From contig JADKEK010000001.1 in the NCBI GenBank assembly GCA_016718035.1, forward strand, positions 1-64,000: a DNA stretch of 64,000 bases, written 5' to 3'. Position numbers and translations under genes: made by a program. The stretch is from Bacteroidota bacterium. Lineage in GTDB: Bacteria; Bacteroidota; Bacteroidia; Chitinophagales; BACL12. Within the stretch, counting starts at the first letter, position 1; the number at the start of each line of letters is the position of its first letter. The notes below the pieces were generated by a model that saw only the letters and a program-made list of their open reading frames with translations, searched no databases and was not told where the DNA came from. Below, in pieces: positions 45,803 through 55,116 of the stretch.

Positions 45803-47298
45803 ATGAGAACAACGCTAATAATAGGGCTTTTCCTAATTATTCAAACAGTTTTAGGACAGGAAACACTTGTGACTTTAAAACCGGCTGGTGAATCGTTTAC
45901 AGGATCGTTGTCGTATGAATTTGAATGTACCTATACCAGGGATGGTGATAAAGTTATTTCTGAAAAATCAAAAAAAACTTCAATGTTGTGTTTAGGAGCA
46001 TATAATACACAACTAAATTGTATTTATGCAAGTGACATTCAATTAAATCTGGAGCAGGTAAATGGCGATGATGAAGTTTTTATGGGTGTTAAAGTTCCCT
46101 TGCACGGGAAAACGGGTGTTACTGAAGAATTGGAATTTGTTTATAAACTGAATGGTGTTTGGGAGCTTAAGGATGTTACAAAGGCAAAGGTATATTTTTC
46201 AGGTACAACAAATGTAATTCAGGGGCCAAATACAATAATGATAAAACACCGGTTAAATACAGTTTCGTTTTATTTAAACGGGTTAATGATTTGCGAATGG
46301 GTTGATAATAATAATGACCGAGTTGCATTATACTGGAAAAATATAAAAATGTTTACGGAGAAAGGACAATTAGCAGCTTCAAATGAATCGCTAACAGGAT
46401 ATTACAATATTAATAACCCGAAAATAACCACTGATTATATAAATGATAGTTCTTTTATGTATGCAGAATCATTGGGGGAAACCGGGTTATTTAAAATTTC
46501 GGATAGAGTAAGAGTTTATGATGAAAGCAGTCGAGTTTATAAATTAATGGACAGTTGTGGCAGAATATTTTCTGAAGGATATAATAATATTTTGCCAACT
46601 AAAGAGGGCCCGTGGTTAATCGTTTATCAGAATGAAGAATATGGTTATATTGATTATAAAGGTAAATTAATGCTTAAACCAGATTATAAAGGAGTGTCTG
46701 CTGAATTATGCAGTAACGAGAGTGATGATTGTATATTACCGGGTTGTTACAGCGTTTTTGGTGCAGCTTCTACTTTATTTTATATTAATCCGATTGATTC
46801 CAAAATATATTATCCGGAAGAAGCAATTGCTATTAGTAGCCAAATGAAATCAGAACTTGCAATTGAAAATAGTAAAGCATTAATAAATACTGTATTAAAA
46901 ATCGGTGCAGCGATGCAAACCGGAAGAGAACAAGAAATAATGCAGGCTGCAAATGTAGGTGGAGTTGAAAAATTAAAAAGTACAGAGGTAATGCTACTTA
47001 CATTCAAAATAATCAATGGCAGGAAAAGGAATGCGATACATATGTATCTACCGAAAAGTTTGGAAGATGGGTGCCGATGAATATTGATGTTTTTGATACA
47101 GGCTTTTTAAAAGTGTATTTTAATCTCAATCAATACGAACTTGAGCTTTTGTTTGAAAAATTACCTGCGGCAGGTTTTACACTAGTTTATATTGATAATG
47201 GTTGGGCAGGTTGGAAAAATGGAAAAGTGACGTTGCGTTTACCTAATGCCGATACTGCATCATTTGGTGGAGATTGTATTTTTTATCTTCTTGAATAA
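45803..47298 (+). CDS. Secreted protein with WG-like repeat, apparent frameshift
   Basis: The protein has a signal peptide (MRTTLIIGLFLIIQTVLGQ), a beta-rich first half of unknown type, and a WG-like repeat around residues 270-295 (YQNEEYGYIDYKGKLMLKPDYKG). The frame stops at 47080, but a second frame overlapping from 47071 gives NNQWQEKECDTYVSTEKFGRWVPMNIDVFDTGFLKVYF, a natural continuation to 47298. Adding one A at 46990-46991 (GTAATG) joins them into roughly 497 residues. As with neighbouring genes, a sequencing error is the likely cause. I do not recognise the overall function. Confidence 0.7.
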
Positions 47299-47420
47299 TT
47301 CAGTATTTTCAATTTGTATTTATCACTATAATGTAATTTTTTATAATAAGATATCACTTTTAACTGTTTACAATAGTATGCAAAGGAATTTTGTTTCGTA
47401 TATTTACATATAGCATACTT

Positions 47421-48359
47421 ATGAAAGAAAATAACTCCCGTCGTCAATTCCTGCGCAATACGGCTTTGGCAGGTCTCTCTTTAGGTTTGATCAATACAGG
47501 CTCTAAAGCAAATTCGCGTCAGCCCTTAACGGTGTTGGGAGCGTGTAATCCTACTACCTTGGATTATTATGGCCAAGGGCCATTTTATACAGCTGATGCA
47601 CCGGATATTATTGACAATTTATTAGCAGGTTTAGCAGAACCCGGAACACGATTAGTAATAAGTGGGAGAGTACAAACATTAGATTGCACCGCTACTATTG
47701 CCAACACCATAATTGATATCTGGCATGCTAATGCAGCAGGCGCTTATGATAATACAGGATTTAATTTGCGCGGTAAAACATTGTCCAATGCTGAAGGATT
47801 TTATATTTTCGAAACAGTGTTGCCTGGTAAATATTTAAATGGCGCATCTTATCGACCAAGTCATATCCATTTTAAAATTACACCACCGGGATTTGCCACC
47901 CTCACTACACAATTATATTTTGAAGGTGATACAGATATTCCCGGAGATGCAGCAGCTTCAATTACCACCGGAACATTTGATGCTACTAACAGAATAATTC
48001 CGTTAATAGAAAATGGTGCAGGCAAATTAGAAGGCACTTGGGACATTGCTATAAATGGTGATGGTGAAGTAGGAATAGCTGATTTGCATACAGATAAAGG
48101 ATTAATTTATTCCGCTTCTCCAAATCCTTTTACCAATCAAATTGCAGTTCATTATGGGGTGTTCCAATCCGCACATGTGAAATTAAAAGTCATTAATTTG
48201 CAGGGAAACGTTGTTGCAACTTTAGCAGATGCAAAAATGGCTCCCGGTAAATTTCAAACTACCTGGACAACGACAAATGAAATACCAAACGGCCATTATT
48301 TTCTTACCTTACAAATAAACGATTTACAAGTGCATTATGTGAAAATTGTGAAAGTGTAA
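47421..48359 (+). CDS. Intradiol ring-cleavage dioxygenase-like protein with Tat signal and T9SS-like tail
   Basis: Start at MKENNSRRQFLRNTALAG (47421); the longer start at 47391 precedes a Tat leader (RRQFLRN, then a hydrophobic stretch) and is less likely. The domain (about 30-215) has GPFYTADAPDI, GRVQTLDCTATIANTIIDIWHANAAGAYDN, FETVLPGKY and YRPSHIHFKI, in which Tyr and the two His residues match the Fe(III) ligands of protocatechuate 3,4-dioxygenase. Secreted members with a Tat leader exist. The last 80 residues (SASPNPFTNQIAVHYG) are a T9SS sorting domain. It would oxidise a catechol-type substrate outside the cell. It is a single gene. Confidence 0.85.
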   Translation: MKENNSRRQFLRNTALAGLSLGLINTGSKANSRQPLTVLGACNPTTLDYYGQGPFYTADAPDIIDNLLAGLAEPGTRLVISGRVQTLDCTATIANTIIDIWHANAAGAYDNTGFNLRGKTLSNAEGFYIFETVLPGKYLNGASYRPSHIHFKITPPGFATLTTQLYFEGDTDIPGDAAASITTGTFDATNRIIPLIENGAGKLEGTWDIAINGDGEVGIADLHTDKGLIYSASPNPFTNQIAVHYGVFQSAHVKLKVINLQGNVVATLADAKMAPGKFQTTWTTTNEIPNGHYFLTLQINDLQVHYVKIVKV

Positions 48360-48398
48360 AATTATTTTATACTTTTAGCTATCCAATTTACCCCATGT

Positions 48399-49376
48399 AT
48401 GTCAATGTACTTTCTCAATAATTGTTCTGGCTTAAAAACCATTTCTTTTATCCTTATTTTGGCATTAAGTGCCTGTAATACACAAAATAGTGATGTATTA
48501 CCAGATAGTGATACTGTCATTTATGTAGATAATCTTCCTAGTCCCGACGGAGATTATATGCGTGAATACGAACGTATTTTGATAGACCAATATGGATTAG
48601 CGGTAATTCCATCGCATGTAGATTTTTTTGGTGATGATGAAATTGAATGTGAAGTTACGCCTAGTGATGCGTTTAGAGATAATATTTGGTTCCCCTTAAA
48701 AGGCAGTGGGAAACCGAGTTTGTTGCTCAACTATGAACTTTGTTTGTATGGTCCGTATGTAATTGATGAATATAATGATGGTAAAGAGATACATCCGATA
48801 GATGCCATTTGGTGGCAACGCAAGGTTCCACAAAACAATCAAATTCGTGTAATGCTTTTGCAGGATGCCGCAAAAATGCGATTTCGTGAGCCTGACATGT
48901 TTATTATGCAAGATTGTGATGCTAATTTTGATAATTGGCAACCATGGATTCAATATCCACATGCAATGGAAATGAAAATACCATTTTCATATGTTATATC
49001 AAAAAATAAATACACGGAAGTTAAAATCGATATAATTGAAGGGCAACAAATTGCTACAGCAGATCAAATACAATGGCGTGAAGCGGACAATGGTGAAATT
49101 CATCAATTATTGTTGGGAAATGCCATTCAACAATTAGCAGATACACCCCGAAAAATTGCGTTAAAAGTAGTTGAAAAAAAGGGCCTTGCCGATGATCAAA
49201 TTACGGTTCAATTTGTGAATATCACTTATGAAGATAATGAAACAATTCGTGGCTATATTAGGCTAATTGCTGCACTTGGCTTTAGTATTGAAGAGAATGA
49301 AGGTGTAATGGTGGTTAATTTAACTTTCACTGAAAAATTGAATCAAAATCAACAAATGCCTGTTTTGGAAAATTAA
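48399..49376 (+). CDS. Unknown lipoprotein
   Basis: This 325-residue protein has a lipobox (ILALSAC, Cys near residue 26). It contains acidic, Trp- and Tyr-rich stretches (SDAFRDNIWFPLKG, IDAIWWQRKVPQNNQ, NFDNWQPWIQYPHAMEM) and ends IRGYIRLIAALGFSIEENEGVMVVNLTF. I recognise no family. Two hits to known enzymes are lacking, so it may be a periplasmic or outer-membrane binding protein. It is 10 bp upstream of another lipoprotein gene on the same strand. Confidence 0.7.
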   Translation: MSMYFLNNCSGLKTISFILILALSACNTQNSDVLPDSDTVIYVDNLPSPDGDYMREYERILIDQYGLAVIPSHVDFFGDDEIECEVTPSDAFRDNIWFPLKGSGKPSLLLNYELCLYGPYVIDEYNDGKEIHPIDAIWWQRKVPQNNQIRVMLLQDAAKMRFREPDMFIMQDCDANFDNWQPWIQYPHAMEMKIPFSYVISKNKYTEVKIDIIEGQQIATADQIQWREADNGEIHQLLLGNAIQQLADTPRKIALKVVEKKGLADDQITVQFVNITYEDNETIRGYIRLIAALGFSIEENEGVMVVNLTFTEKLNQNQQMPVLEN

Positions 49377-49386
49377 ATATAAAATA

Positions 49387-50530
49387 ATGCAGCAGTTAGT
49401 TCTTAAAAAGTATAATATCATCAAGCTTCTGTTTGTGATTTTGTTTATAAATTTTATATCGTGCACAACCTCTGAACCTTATCAGGACGAAAATTTTAAT
49501 CTGGATCTAGCATACAGGTGGGCACCAGTTAATTTTCAAGATACACGCATTTTGGGGTACTGAGGCTGATTATATTACCCGATTTGACTATGATGGAAAT
49601 TATATTGCTAACGACAATTGGGAAAATCTGGAAAATGGTGACCTTTCGGCTTATGGATATTATTCTGTAGTTGAAACAGCTAGTCATTGGTATTTAATAT
49701 ACGCTTATTTTCATCCAAGAGATAGAAGCATATTCCATGTAGACCAACATGAAAATGATTTAGAAGGTTTACTCATGATTATAAAAAAAGATGGTTCTGA
49801 ATTTGGGTCCTTTGTTGCCATGTTTACATTTGCGCACGGAGGCACTTATTCAGTGGTTCCTAATGGTACTAATTTAACGCGCAAAGAAACAATATTTAAT
49901 CAATCCATTCCGGAGATAGATGGGTTTAATAATCATGTATTTTTTGCACTTTATGACGGAGAATATCATCCTGTAATTACCCAGGATACTGAAGGACATG
50001 GATTATATGCTTTTCCTGATTCAGATTTCCAAGGTTTCGACGATGAAGACGGTATTATTTACTTTCCATCTAAAACTATTGCCGAAAAACCATCATCAAG
50101 AGATGATCGAAATGTGAAATATAAATTAATTAATATATTTAATTTTAATTTATGGACTAAACAATTATTTGATGCTGACGAGTTTGCACCTCATGAAACA
50201 TTTGCGCTTTGGGGACGATTAAATGGCGATAGATTAAAATACGATATAATTGCTCAAAAGTATGTCTGGGTTCCAAGTCTTGATGCTATGGCACCCTGGT
50301 TTTGGGATGTATATGAAGATTATCCATCCTACCGCGGATTGATGGCATTAGACCCGGCAAAACTTACTTTCGACTATTTTGAAGGGCTAGGAGATGACTT
50401 CAGTTTAACCTATACCAAAAACCGCTACTTATATGATTTGCAAAATCAAGGTTATACTGATTCCAATGAACCTTACGGTTGGCTGGATGCTCAAACAAAT
50501 TTGTCTACACTGTATTCCAAATTGGAATAA
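49387..50530 (+). CDS. Unknown lipoprotein with HENDLEG motif, apparent frameshift
   Basis: From the ATG at 49387, a signal ends in LFINFISC (lipobox Cys near residue 26). The frame stops at about 49560, whereas the frame beginning at 49775 in the annotation continues the same protein: WGTEADYITRFDYDGNYIANDNWENLENGDLSAYGYYSV. Adding one AC unit in ACAC (49543-49546), giving D-T-H-A-F-W, joins the two into about 381 residues. Residues near 120 hold DQHENDLEGLLMII, resembling the H-E-x-D-x-E-G of Vps62/necrosis-type proteins. A secreted, possibly metal-dependent protein; function unassigned. Confidence 0.68.
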
Positions 50531-50535
50531 GTCAA

Positions 50536-50562
50536 TACTTATTGTAAAAAATACAATAAGTA
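50536..50562. terminator. Convergent terminator
   Basis: TACTTATTGTA (50536-50546) and TACAATAAGTA (50552-50562) are exact complements around five A's. It sits between the 3' ends of the genes ending at 50530 (plus) and 50565 (minus), and may serve both. Confidence 0.8.
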
Positions 50563-50564
50563 AT

Positions 50565-51956
50565 TTATTCTATTACTAATTGCGTGGTATAATTACCAAT
50601 TGCTGAATTAATTTGTGCGATGTATATTCCGGGTTTGGAATGATTGAGCGTTATTTTACCTGAAGAAAAGTGATTGGCCGCATATACTTTTTGTCCCATT
50701 GTATTATAAATAACAAGTGTAAATTTTTCATCCTGAAATTGGTTGCCGATGTTCAAATTAAATTGACCGTTATTTGGATTTGGCATTATTTCAATTGAAG
50801 TATTATTTATTGATGTGATAGCAGAAGGAATTTCTTCTTCACCATAACGAAAAGCCACACCTGCATCGCTTGTCCCACCGCTGTTAGTCATGCCAAACAA
50901 AGCTTTGTTTACCATTATTAGAGTGCCAAATGGTAAGCTTCCATTTTCAGCACCATTAAAATCGACTAGTTGCTGATAGTCACTGCCATCAGTTTGAATT
51001 TGAAAAACGAAACCAAAATTATCCGGTCCTCCGAGTTCGGCCATGCCATACAAAGTAGTGCCATCTAAAATTAGTGAACCAAGTGGTTGTGCACCATTAT
51101 CACTATTAAAATCGAGAAGTTTTTGATAACCTGAGCCATCCGTTAACATTTTGAATATAGTACCGCGGTTTTCTTCACCACCGTTATTGGTCATACCATA
51201 TAGATAAGTGCCATCATAAATTAAACTTCCATAACCAAATGCACCATTAGGGTCATCAAGCATATCCATAATTTTTACAAAACCGGTGCCATCTTTTTTA
51301 ACTTTAAAAGCTGCACCTAAGAATGCTGTTCCACCACTCACTGTCATTCCATACAAATAAGTGCCATCTGAAACAAGTGCACCATTTGGTGTAACACCTG
51401 TTGCTTCTCCATCAAAACTAAAAATCACCGCATATTCACTGCCATCCGGTTTTAATTTATATATCATTCCTGCTGAGTTGGTACCTCCGTATGGAGAGAG
51501 GCCATACAAATAAGTACCATCATAAAATAATTTACCTTTTAAATTTCCCCCATCATCACCACCTGTAAATTCATGAATTAATATAAAATCTGAACCATCT
51601 GGTTTTACTTTAAAAATTACACCACCTCCAAGAGGACCACCACTACTTGTTGTGCCATACAAATAAGTGCCATCAGATATTAGGCCGCTTTTAGGACTAT
51701 TACCTGTGATCGCTTCTTCAAAATCCACAATTTTGGAAAATGCTGTTCCGTCTGTTTTTAATCGGAATATTATGCCATGACCGGTTAATCCACCATTTGA
51801 TGTTGTGCCATATAAATAGGAGCCATCGTAATAAAATTCTGCATGATATGGATAGGCACCGGTTTCAACACCATTCATATCAACCAATTTTGTGTATTGT
51901 GCAGTGGCGAGTTGACAGTTAATAAAAATTAAAAGGGCAAAGACAATATGTTTCAT
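50565..51956 (-). CDS. GloVer-repeat secreted protein with T9SS tail
   Basis: The 463-residue protein has a signal peptide (to TAQ, about 20) and about eight repeats of the form GxLIxDGTYLYGMTxxGGxxxxGxxFKxxxDGSxxxxxxDF (residues 25-370), which is the GloVer choice-of-anchor repeat (TIGR03803). The end (IEIMPNPNNGQFNLNIG to IAQINSAIGNYTTQLVIE) is a T9SS sorting domain. The repeat probably forms a propeller; ligand unknown. It is a single gene with its own convergent terminator. Confidence 0.9.
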   Translation of the reverse strand: MKHIVFALLIFINCQLATAQYTKLVDMNGVETGAYPYHAEFYYDGSYLYGTTSNGGLTGHGIIFRLKTDGTAFSKIVDFEEAITGNSPKSGLISDGTYLYGTTSSGGPLGGGVIFKVKPDGSDFILIHEFTGGDDGGNLKGKLFYDGTYLYGLSPYGGTNSAGMIYKLKPDGSEYAVIFSFDGEATGVTPNGALVSDGTYLYGMTVSGGTAFLGAAFKVKKDGTGFVKIMDMLDDPNGAFGYGSLIYDGTYLYGMTNNGGEENRGTIFKMLTDGSGYQKLLDFNSDNGAQPLGSLILDGTTLYGMAELGGPDNFGFVFQIQTDGSDYQQLVDFNGAENGSLPFGTLIMVNKALFGMTNSGGTSDAGVAFRYGEEEIPSAITSINNTSIEIMPNPNNGQFNLNIGNQFQDEKFTLVIYNTMGQKVYAANHFSSGKITLNHSKPGIYIAQINSAIGNYTTQLVIE

Positions 51957-52096
51957 ACAATAATCATTTAATGTAAAAGATTAAATTCCTGAAACAAAAT
52001 TCATCAAAAGAATATCCCCATACCATACCGCAATAAGGTGAGTACTAAAAAACCCCGTAACTTCCCGCCATCCCGCCTTCCCGGCAAATAAGGCCG

Positions 52097-52783
52097 TCAC
52101 CCATTCACCACAAACTGATACCCCTTTCCCTTCAACGTAATTATTTCTACCCCATTTCCTATCCCAAAATATTCGCGCAGTTTTCGAATATATACATCTA
52201 AATTACGGGAATGAAAAAAACTATCATCACCCCAAACTTCTAATAAGAGGCTTTTTCTATCAGTTATATTATTGATATTTCGGCAGAAAACTTGCAGCAC
52301 TTCTGCCTCGCGATTGCTGAGTTTATAAATGGTATTTTCAAATTGTAATTCATATTTATTGCTATGAAAAACAAATTTCCCAATTGTGATTGTTTCCCCC
52401 GATTTATTAGCACCACCGGCAAGTTGTAACTGATTATGAATACGTGCAACAAGCTCTTCGATACTAAATGGTTTGCGGATATAATCAGTAGCACCGGAAT
52501 TAAATCCTGTTAATACATCCTGAGTTTGGGTTTTTGCAGTTAAAAATATGATGGGTAATTTCGGATATCGGTTATTAATCATTCGGCCAAGTTCAAATCC
52601 ATCAATATTGGGCAACATAACATCTAACACACATAAATCCGGTGTAAAACGATTAAAGGTATCCATCACTTTTGCACCATCTTTAATCAGCATAACATCA
52701 AATCCTTTTTGTTCCAGACTATCAGTTACAATAGTCCCCAGATTTAATTCGTCCTCGACATATAGTATTTTTGTTTTTTTCAT
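52097..52783 (-). CDS. OmpR-family response regulator
   Basis: The start MKKTKILYVEDE at 52783 overlaps the stop of the kinase (ATGA), so the two are translationally coupled; the longer start at 52813 lies inside the kinase gene. The 228-residue protein has a receiver domain with D54 (CVLDVMLPN), acidic E10 and D11 and K104 (YIRKP). A winged-helix DNA-binding domain follows (about 135-226; LSNREAEVLQVF, RNLDVYIRKLREYF). It would be phosphorylated by the kinase at 52780-54234. The tandem operator at 54283-54302 is its likely binding site. Confidence 0.95.
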   Translation of the reverse strand: MKKTKILYVEDELNLGTIVTDSLEQKGFDVMLIKDGAKVMDTFNRFTPDLCVLDVMLPNIDGFELGRMINNRYPKLPIIFLTAKTQTQDVLTGFNSGATDYIRKPFSIEELVARIHNQLQLAGGANKSGETITIGKFVFHSNKYELQFENTIYKLSNREAEVLQVFCRNINNITDRKSLLLEVWGDDSFFHSRNLDVYIRKLREYFGIGNGVEIITLKGKGYQFVVNG

Positions 52784-54234
52784 GCTTGTGGAAATACTAA
52801 TGTGAAGGTACAACCTTTGGTTAAATTATTGGCAACGCTGATACTTCCGCCACTTTGTTGCATCACTTGTGCAGCATAATATAATCCGAGGCCATATCCT
52901 TTAATATTATGTTTATTACCTGAAGGCACACGGAAAAATTTTTCGAATATTTTTTGTGTATACGCTTCCGGAATTCCGGGACCATTATCAGCAATAGTTA
53001 CTATAATTTTTCCTTTCTCTTCAGCAAGTTGTATGTTTATTTGCGGTTGTTCGTTGCTATACTTTAAACAGTTTTCTATCAAATTAAATATCACACCTTT
53101 AATATGTAAACTATCGCCAACAATATTACCCTCCACATTGCCTGGCAAAAATTGGATAACACCACCTTTTTGTTGGACTTGCATCTGCATCCCTAAAATA
53201 GCCTCATCAATAATATTTTTTAACACTATCGGTTCAGATTGAAATACTTGTTTACCATTATCCAACAAAATACTGTTCATTACTTTGTTGACCAATAAAT
53301 CGAGGCGACTGATTTCCTGTGCGGCCATTCCTAAATAATTGGTCATTTTTTCCTGTTGCTGTTGTGGGTTCATGTGTTGTAATGCTTCAATAGCAACTTT
53401 AACTGTGGCAACTGGAGTTTTTAATTCATGAGAAATATTACTAATCAAATCATCTTTTAAAACTGCCAAACGCATTTGGTTGCGAATATTGCGATACGAA
53501 AAAATAAATGCCAGTGTAATTACGCCAATTAATAATAAACTAAAAATGATTTCCGGTAACAAGGCTTTTATCAGGTAGCCATTGTATTCCTGAATCTCAA
53601 CACCATAGGGTGATTGTAATATATGTGATTCATAATAAAACATAGGAGGTGGAAACATTTTTTCTGCTCTGCCTGCTACCCAAACCGGTTTTACGCTGAT
53701 ATTGTTATTGGCTAAATTTGCTGAGAAAAAACTTTGTAATTGTGTAGTATCTTCAGCAGTAATTATTTCAGTAAAAAATCCTCTTTTTGTTTCATTTTTA
53801 TTGACTTCTGTGATAAACATTTTTACACTTTGAAACAAAATATCAGAAGAGTCTGTGCTGAATTCGATATTAAAACTTTCCTGCTCCACACCATGGGGTA
53901 ATCCTTTCACCTCAATTAGATTTGGAGCAGTATCACCAAATGCAGTACTGGTAATTATTTGCACAGAATCACCATCGCTGTTGACCCCTTTTTTGGCATA
54001 GGTTTCAATTTTAAATCCAGCGGTATCATCCAGAATTGGCTGAATAAGATTTTTAGCAATTAATGTATCAGTGAGGCGGGTCTTGGCATCTATAAATTGC
54101 TCAAAAATATCTTTGTTCAATTCGAGTTTGGCGGTATTAAACTCCGTTTGCAGCCATCGCCCAATAAATAACACCAGGAGTAGTCCGCCTACCACCATCA
54201 TTGTTATAACCCCGGTTATCTTATTATTCGCCAT
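52780..54234 (-). CDS. Sensor histidine kinase
   Basis: The 484-residue protein has two membrane segments (about 8-26 and 221-247) enclosing a periplasmic sensor domain of about 195 residues, without a HAMP domain. The HisKA motif is SNISHELKTPVATVKVAI with H269; the ATPase part has NLIENCLKYS (N box), VTIADNGPGIPE (G1) and KGYGLGLYYA (G2). It is the first gene of the kinase-regulator operon, with a -7 box TACTTTTG at 54254-54247 only 13 bp before its start. It is divergent from the GLPGLI gene, which suggests sensing of envelope stress or transport status. Confidence 0.95.
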   Translation of the reverse strand: MANNKITGVITMMVVGGLLLVLFIGRWLQTEFNTAKLELNKDIFEQFIDAKTRLTDTLIAKNLIQPILDDTAGFKIETYAKKGVNSDGDSVQIITSTAFGDTAPNLIEVKGLPHGVEQESFNIEFSTDSSDILFQSVKMFITEVNKNETKRGFFTEIITAEDTTQLQSFFSANLANNNISVKPVWVAGRAEKMFPPPMFYYESHILQSPYGVEIQEYNGYLIKALLPEIIFSLLLIGVITLAFIFSYRNIRNQMRLAVLKDDLISNISHELKTPVATVKVAIEALQHMNPQQQQEKMTNYLGMAAQEISRLDLLVNKVMNSILLDNGKQVFQSEPIVLKNIIDEAILGMQMQVQQKGGVIQFLPGNVEGNIVGDSLHIKGVIFNLIENCLKYSNEQPQINIQLAEEKGKIIVTIADNGPGIPEAYTQKIFEKFFRVPSGNKHNIKGYGLGLYYAAQVMQQSGGSISVANNLTKGCTFTLVFPQA

Positions 54235-54246
54235 AATTTCAACCTA

Positions 54247-54347
54247 CAAAAGTATAGTATTAAATATTGTTAAAATTGCCGCTTAACCTTAATTAACCTT
54301 AATTGGGGAGGGGTTAACGTGGCATTTGACACCAGGTTATACTTTTG
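54247..54347. promoter_or_regulatory. Divergent promoter with 10-bp tandem operator
   Basis: Minus strand: TACTTTTG (54254-54247) for the kinase operon. Plus strand: TACTTTTG (54340-54347) for the GLPGLI gene. Both fit TAnnTTTG. Between them TTAACCTTAA is repeated exactly at 54283-54292 and 54293-54302, i.e. direct repeats one helical turn apart, the usual layout of an OmpR-type binding site. This suggests one site controlling both directions. Confidence 0.75.
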
Positions 54348-54363
54348 CATAAAACAATTAACA

Positions 54364-55107
54364 ATGAGAAAACAAATAACCTTAAGCATTTTGTTCCTCT
54401 GCACAATAGGTGCTTTTGCCCAGCAAAGTGGAACTGTTCAATATCAGGAAACAAGAAAACTTGATATCCATTTCGATGGTGATATGCCTCCACCTCCGGG
54501 CCTGCCTACCGAACATACCAACAAAACATTGTTGTTTTTTAATGATGCGGCTTCATTATATAAAAACGATACAGCAAATACCGATAACATGAATGTTGAT
54601 AGAGAAACGGAAGATGGGGGACATGTTTTCATCCAAATGGCGGCACCTGATAATCAGATTTATTGTGATTTAGCCAATAAAAAAATGATACAGCAACGCG
54701 ATTTCATGCAAAGGAAATTTTTAATTGAAGGTGAAATGCTTGCTGTGGGGTATAAACTTACAGGCAAACAAAAAATGATTTTAAACTACCCTTGTTCTGA
54801 AGCGATTAAAACTGATAGCACAAAAACGATGGTTTTATGGTATACGCCTGCAATCCCAGTTTCAAGTGGCCCATTTAATTATGTTGGTTTACCCGGTTTA
54901 GTTTTAGAAGTGAATATTAATAACGGAGAACAAATTATTACTGCATTATCTGTAAGCAAGGAAGTGAATCTTAAAAACATAGTAAAACCTAAGGATGGCA
55001 AAAAAGTAACACAGGAAGAATTTGATAAAATAGTAGAAGAAAAGATGAAAGAAATGGGTGTTGAAGGCGGTCGTCCGGGTGTGGTAATTAAAATTGAAAA
55101 TGACTAA
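54364..55107 (+). CDS. GLPGLI-family secreted protein
   Basis: The ATG at 54364 begins a signal peptide (QITLSILFLCTIGAFAQ), giving a 247-residue protein. It contains the family's defining motif here as VGLPGLVLEVN near residues 176-186, with the preceding LWYTPAIPVSSGPFNY typical of the group. GLPGLI proteins of Bacteroidota sit beside large outer-membrane barrel genes; their molecular role is unknown. This one is 9 bp upstream of the barrel gene and downstream of a promoter with a tandem response-regulator site, so the pair is probably induced by the two-component system at 52097-54234. Confidence 0.9.
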   Translation: MRKQITLSILFLCTIGAFAQQSGTVQYQETRKLDIHFDGDMPPPPGLPTEHTNKTLLFFNDAASLYKNDTANTDNMNVDRETEDGGHVFIQMAAPDNQIYCDLANKKMIQQRDFMQRKFLIEGEMLAVGYKLTGKQKMILNYPCSEAIKTDSTKTMVLWYTPAIPVSSGPFNYVGLPGLVLEVNINNGEQIITALSVSKEVNLKNIVKPKDGKKVTQEEFDKIVEEKMKEMGVEGGRPGVVIKIEND

Positions 55108-55116
55108 ACTTAACTG

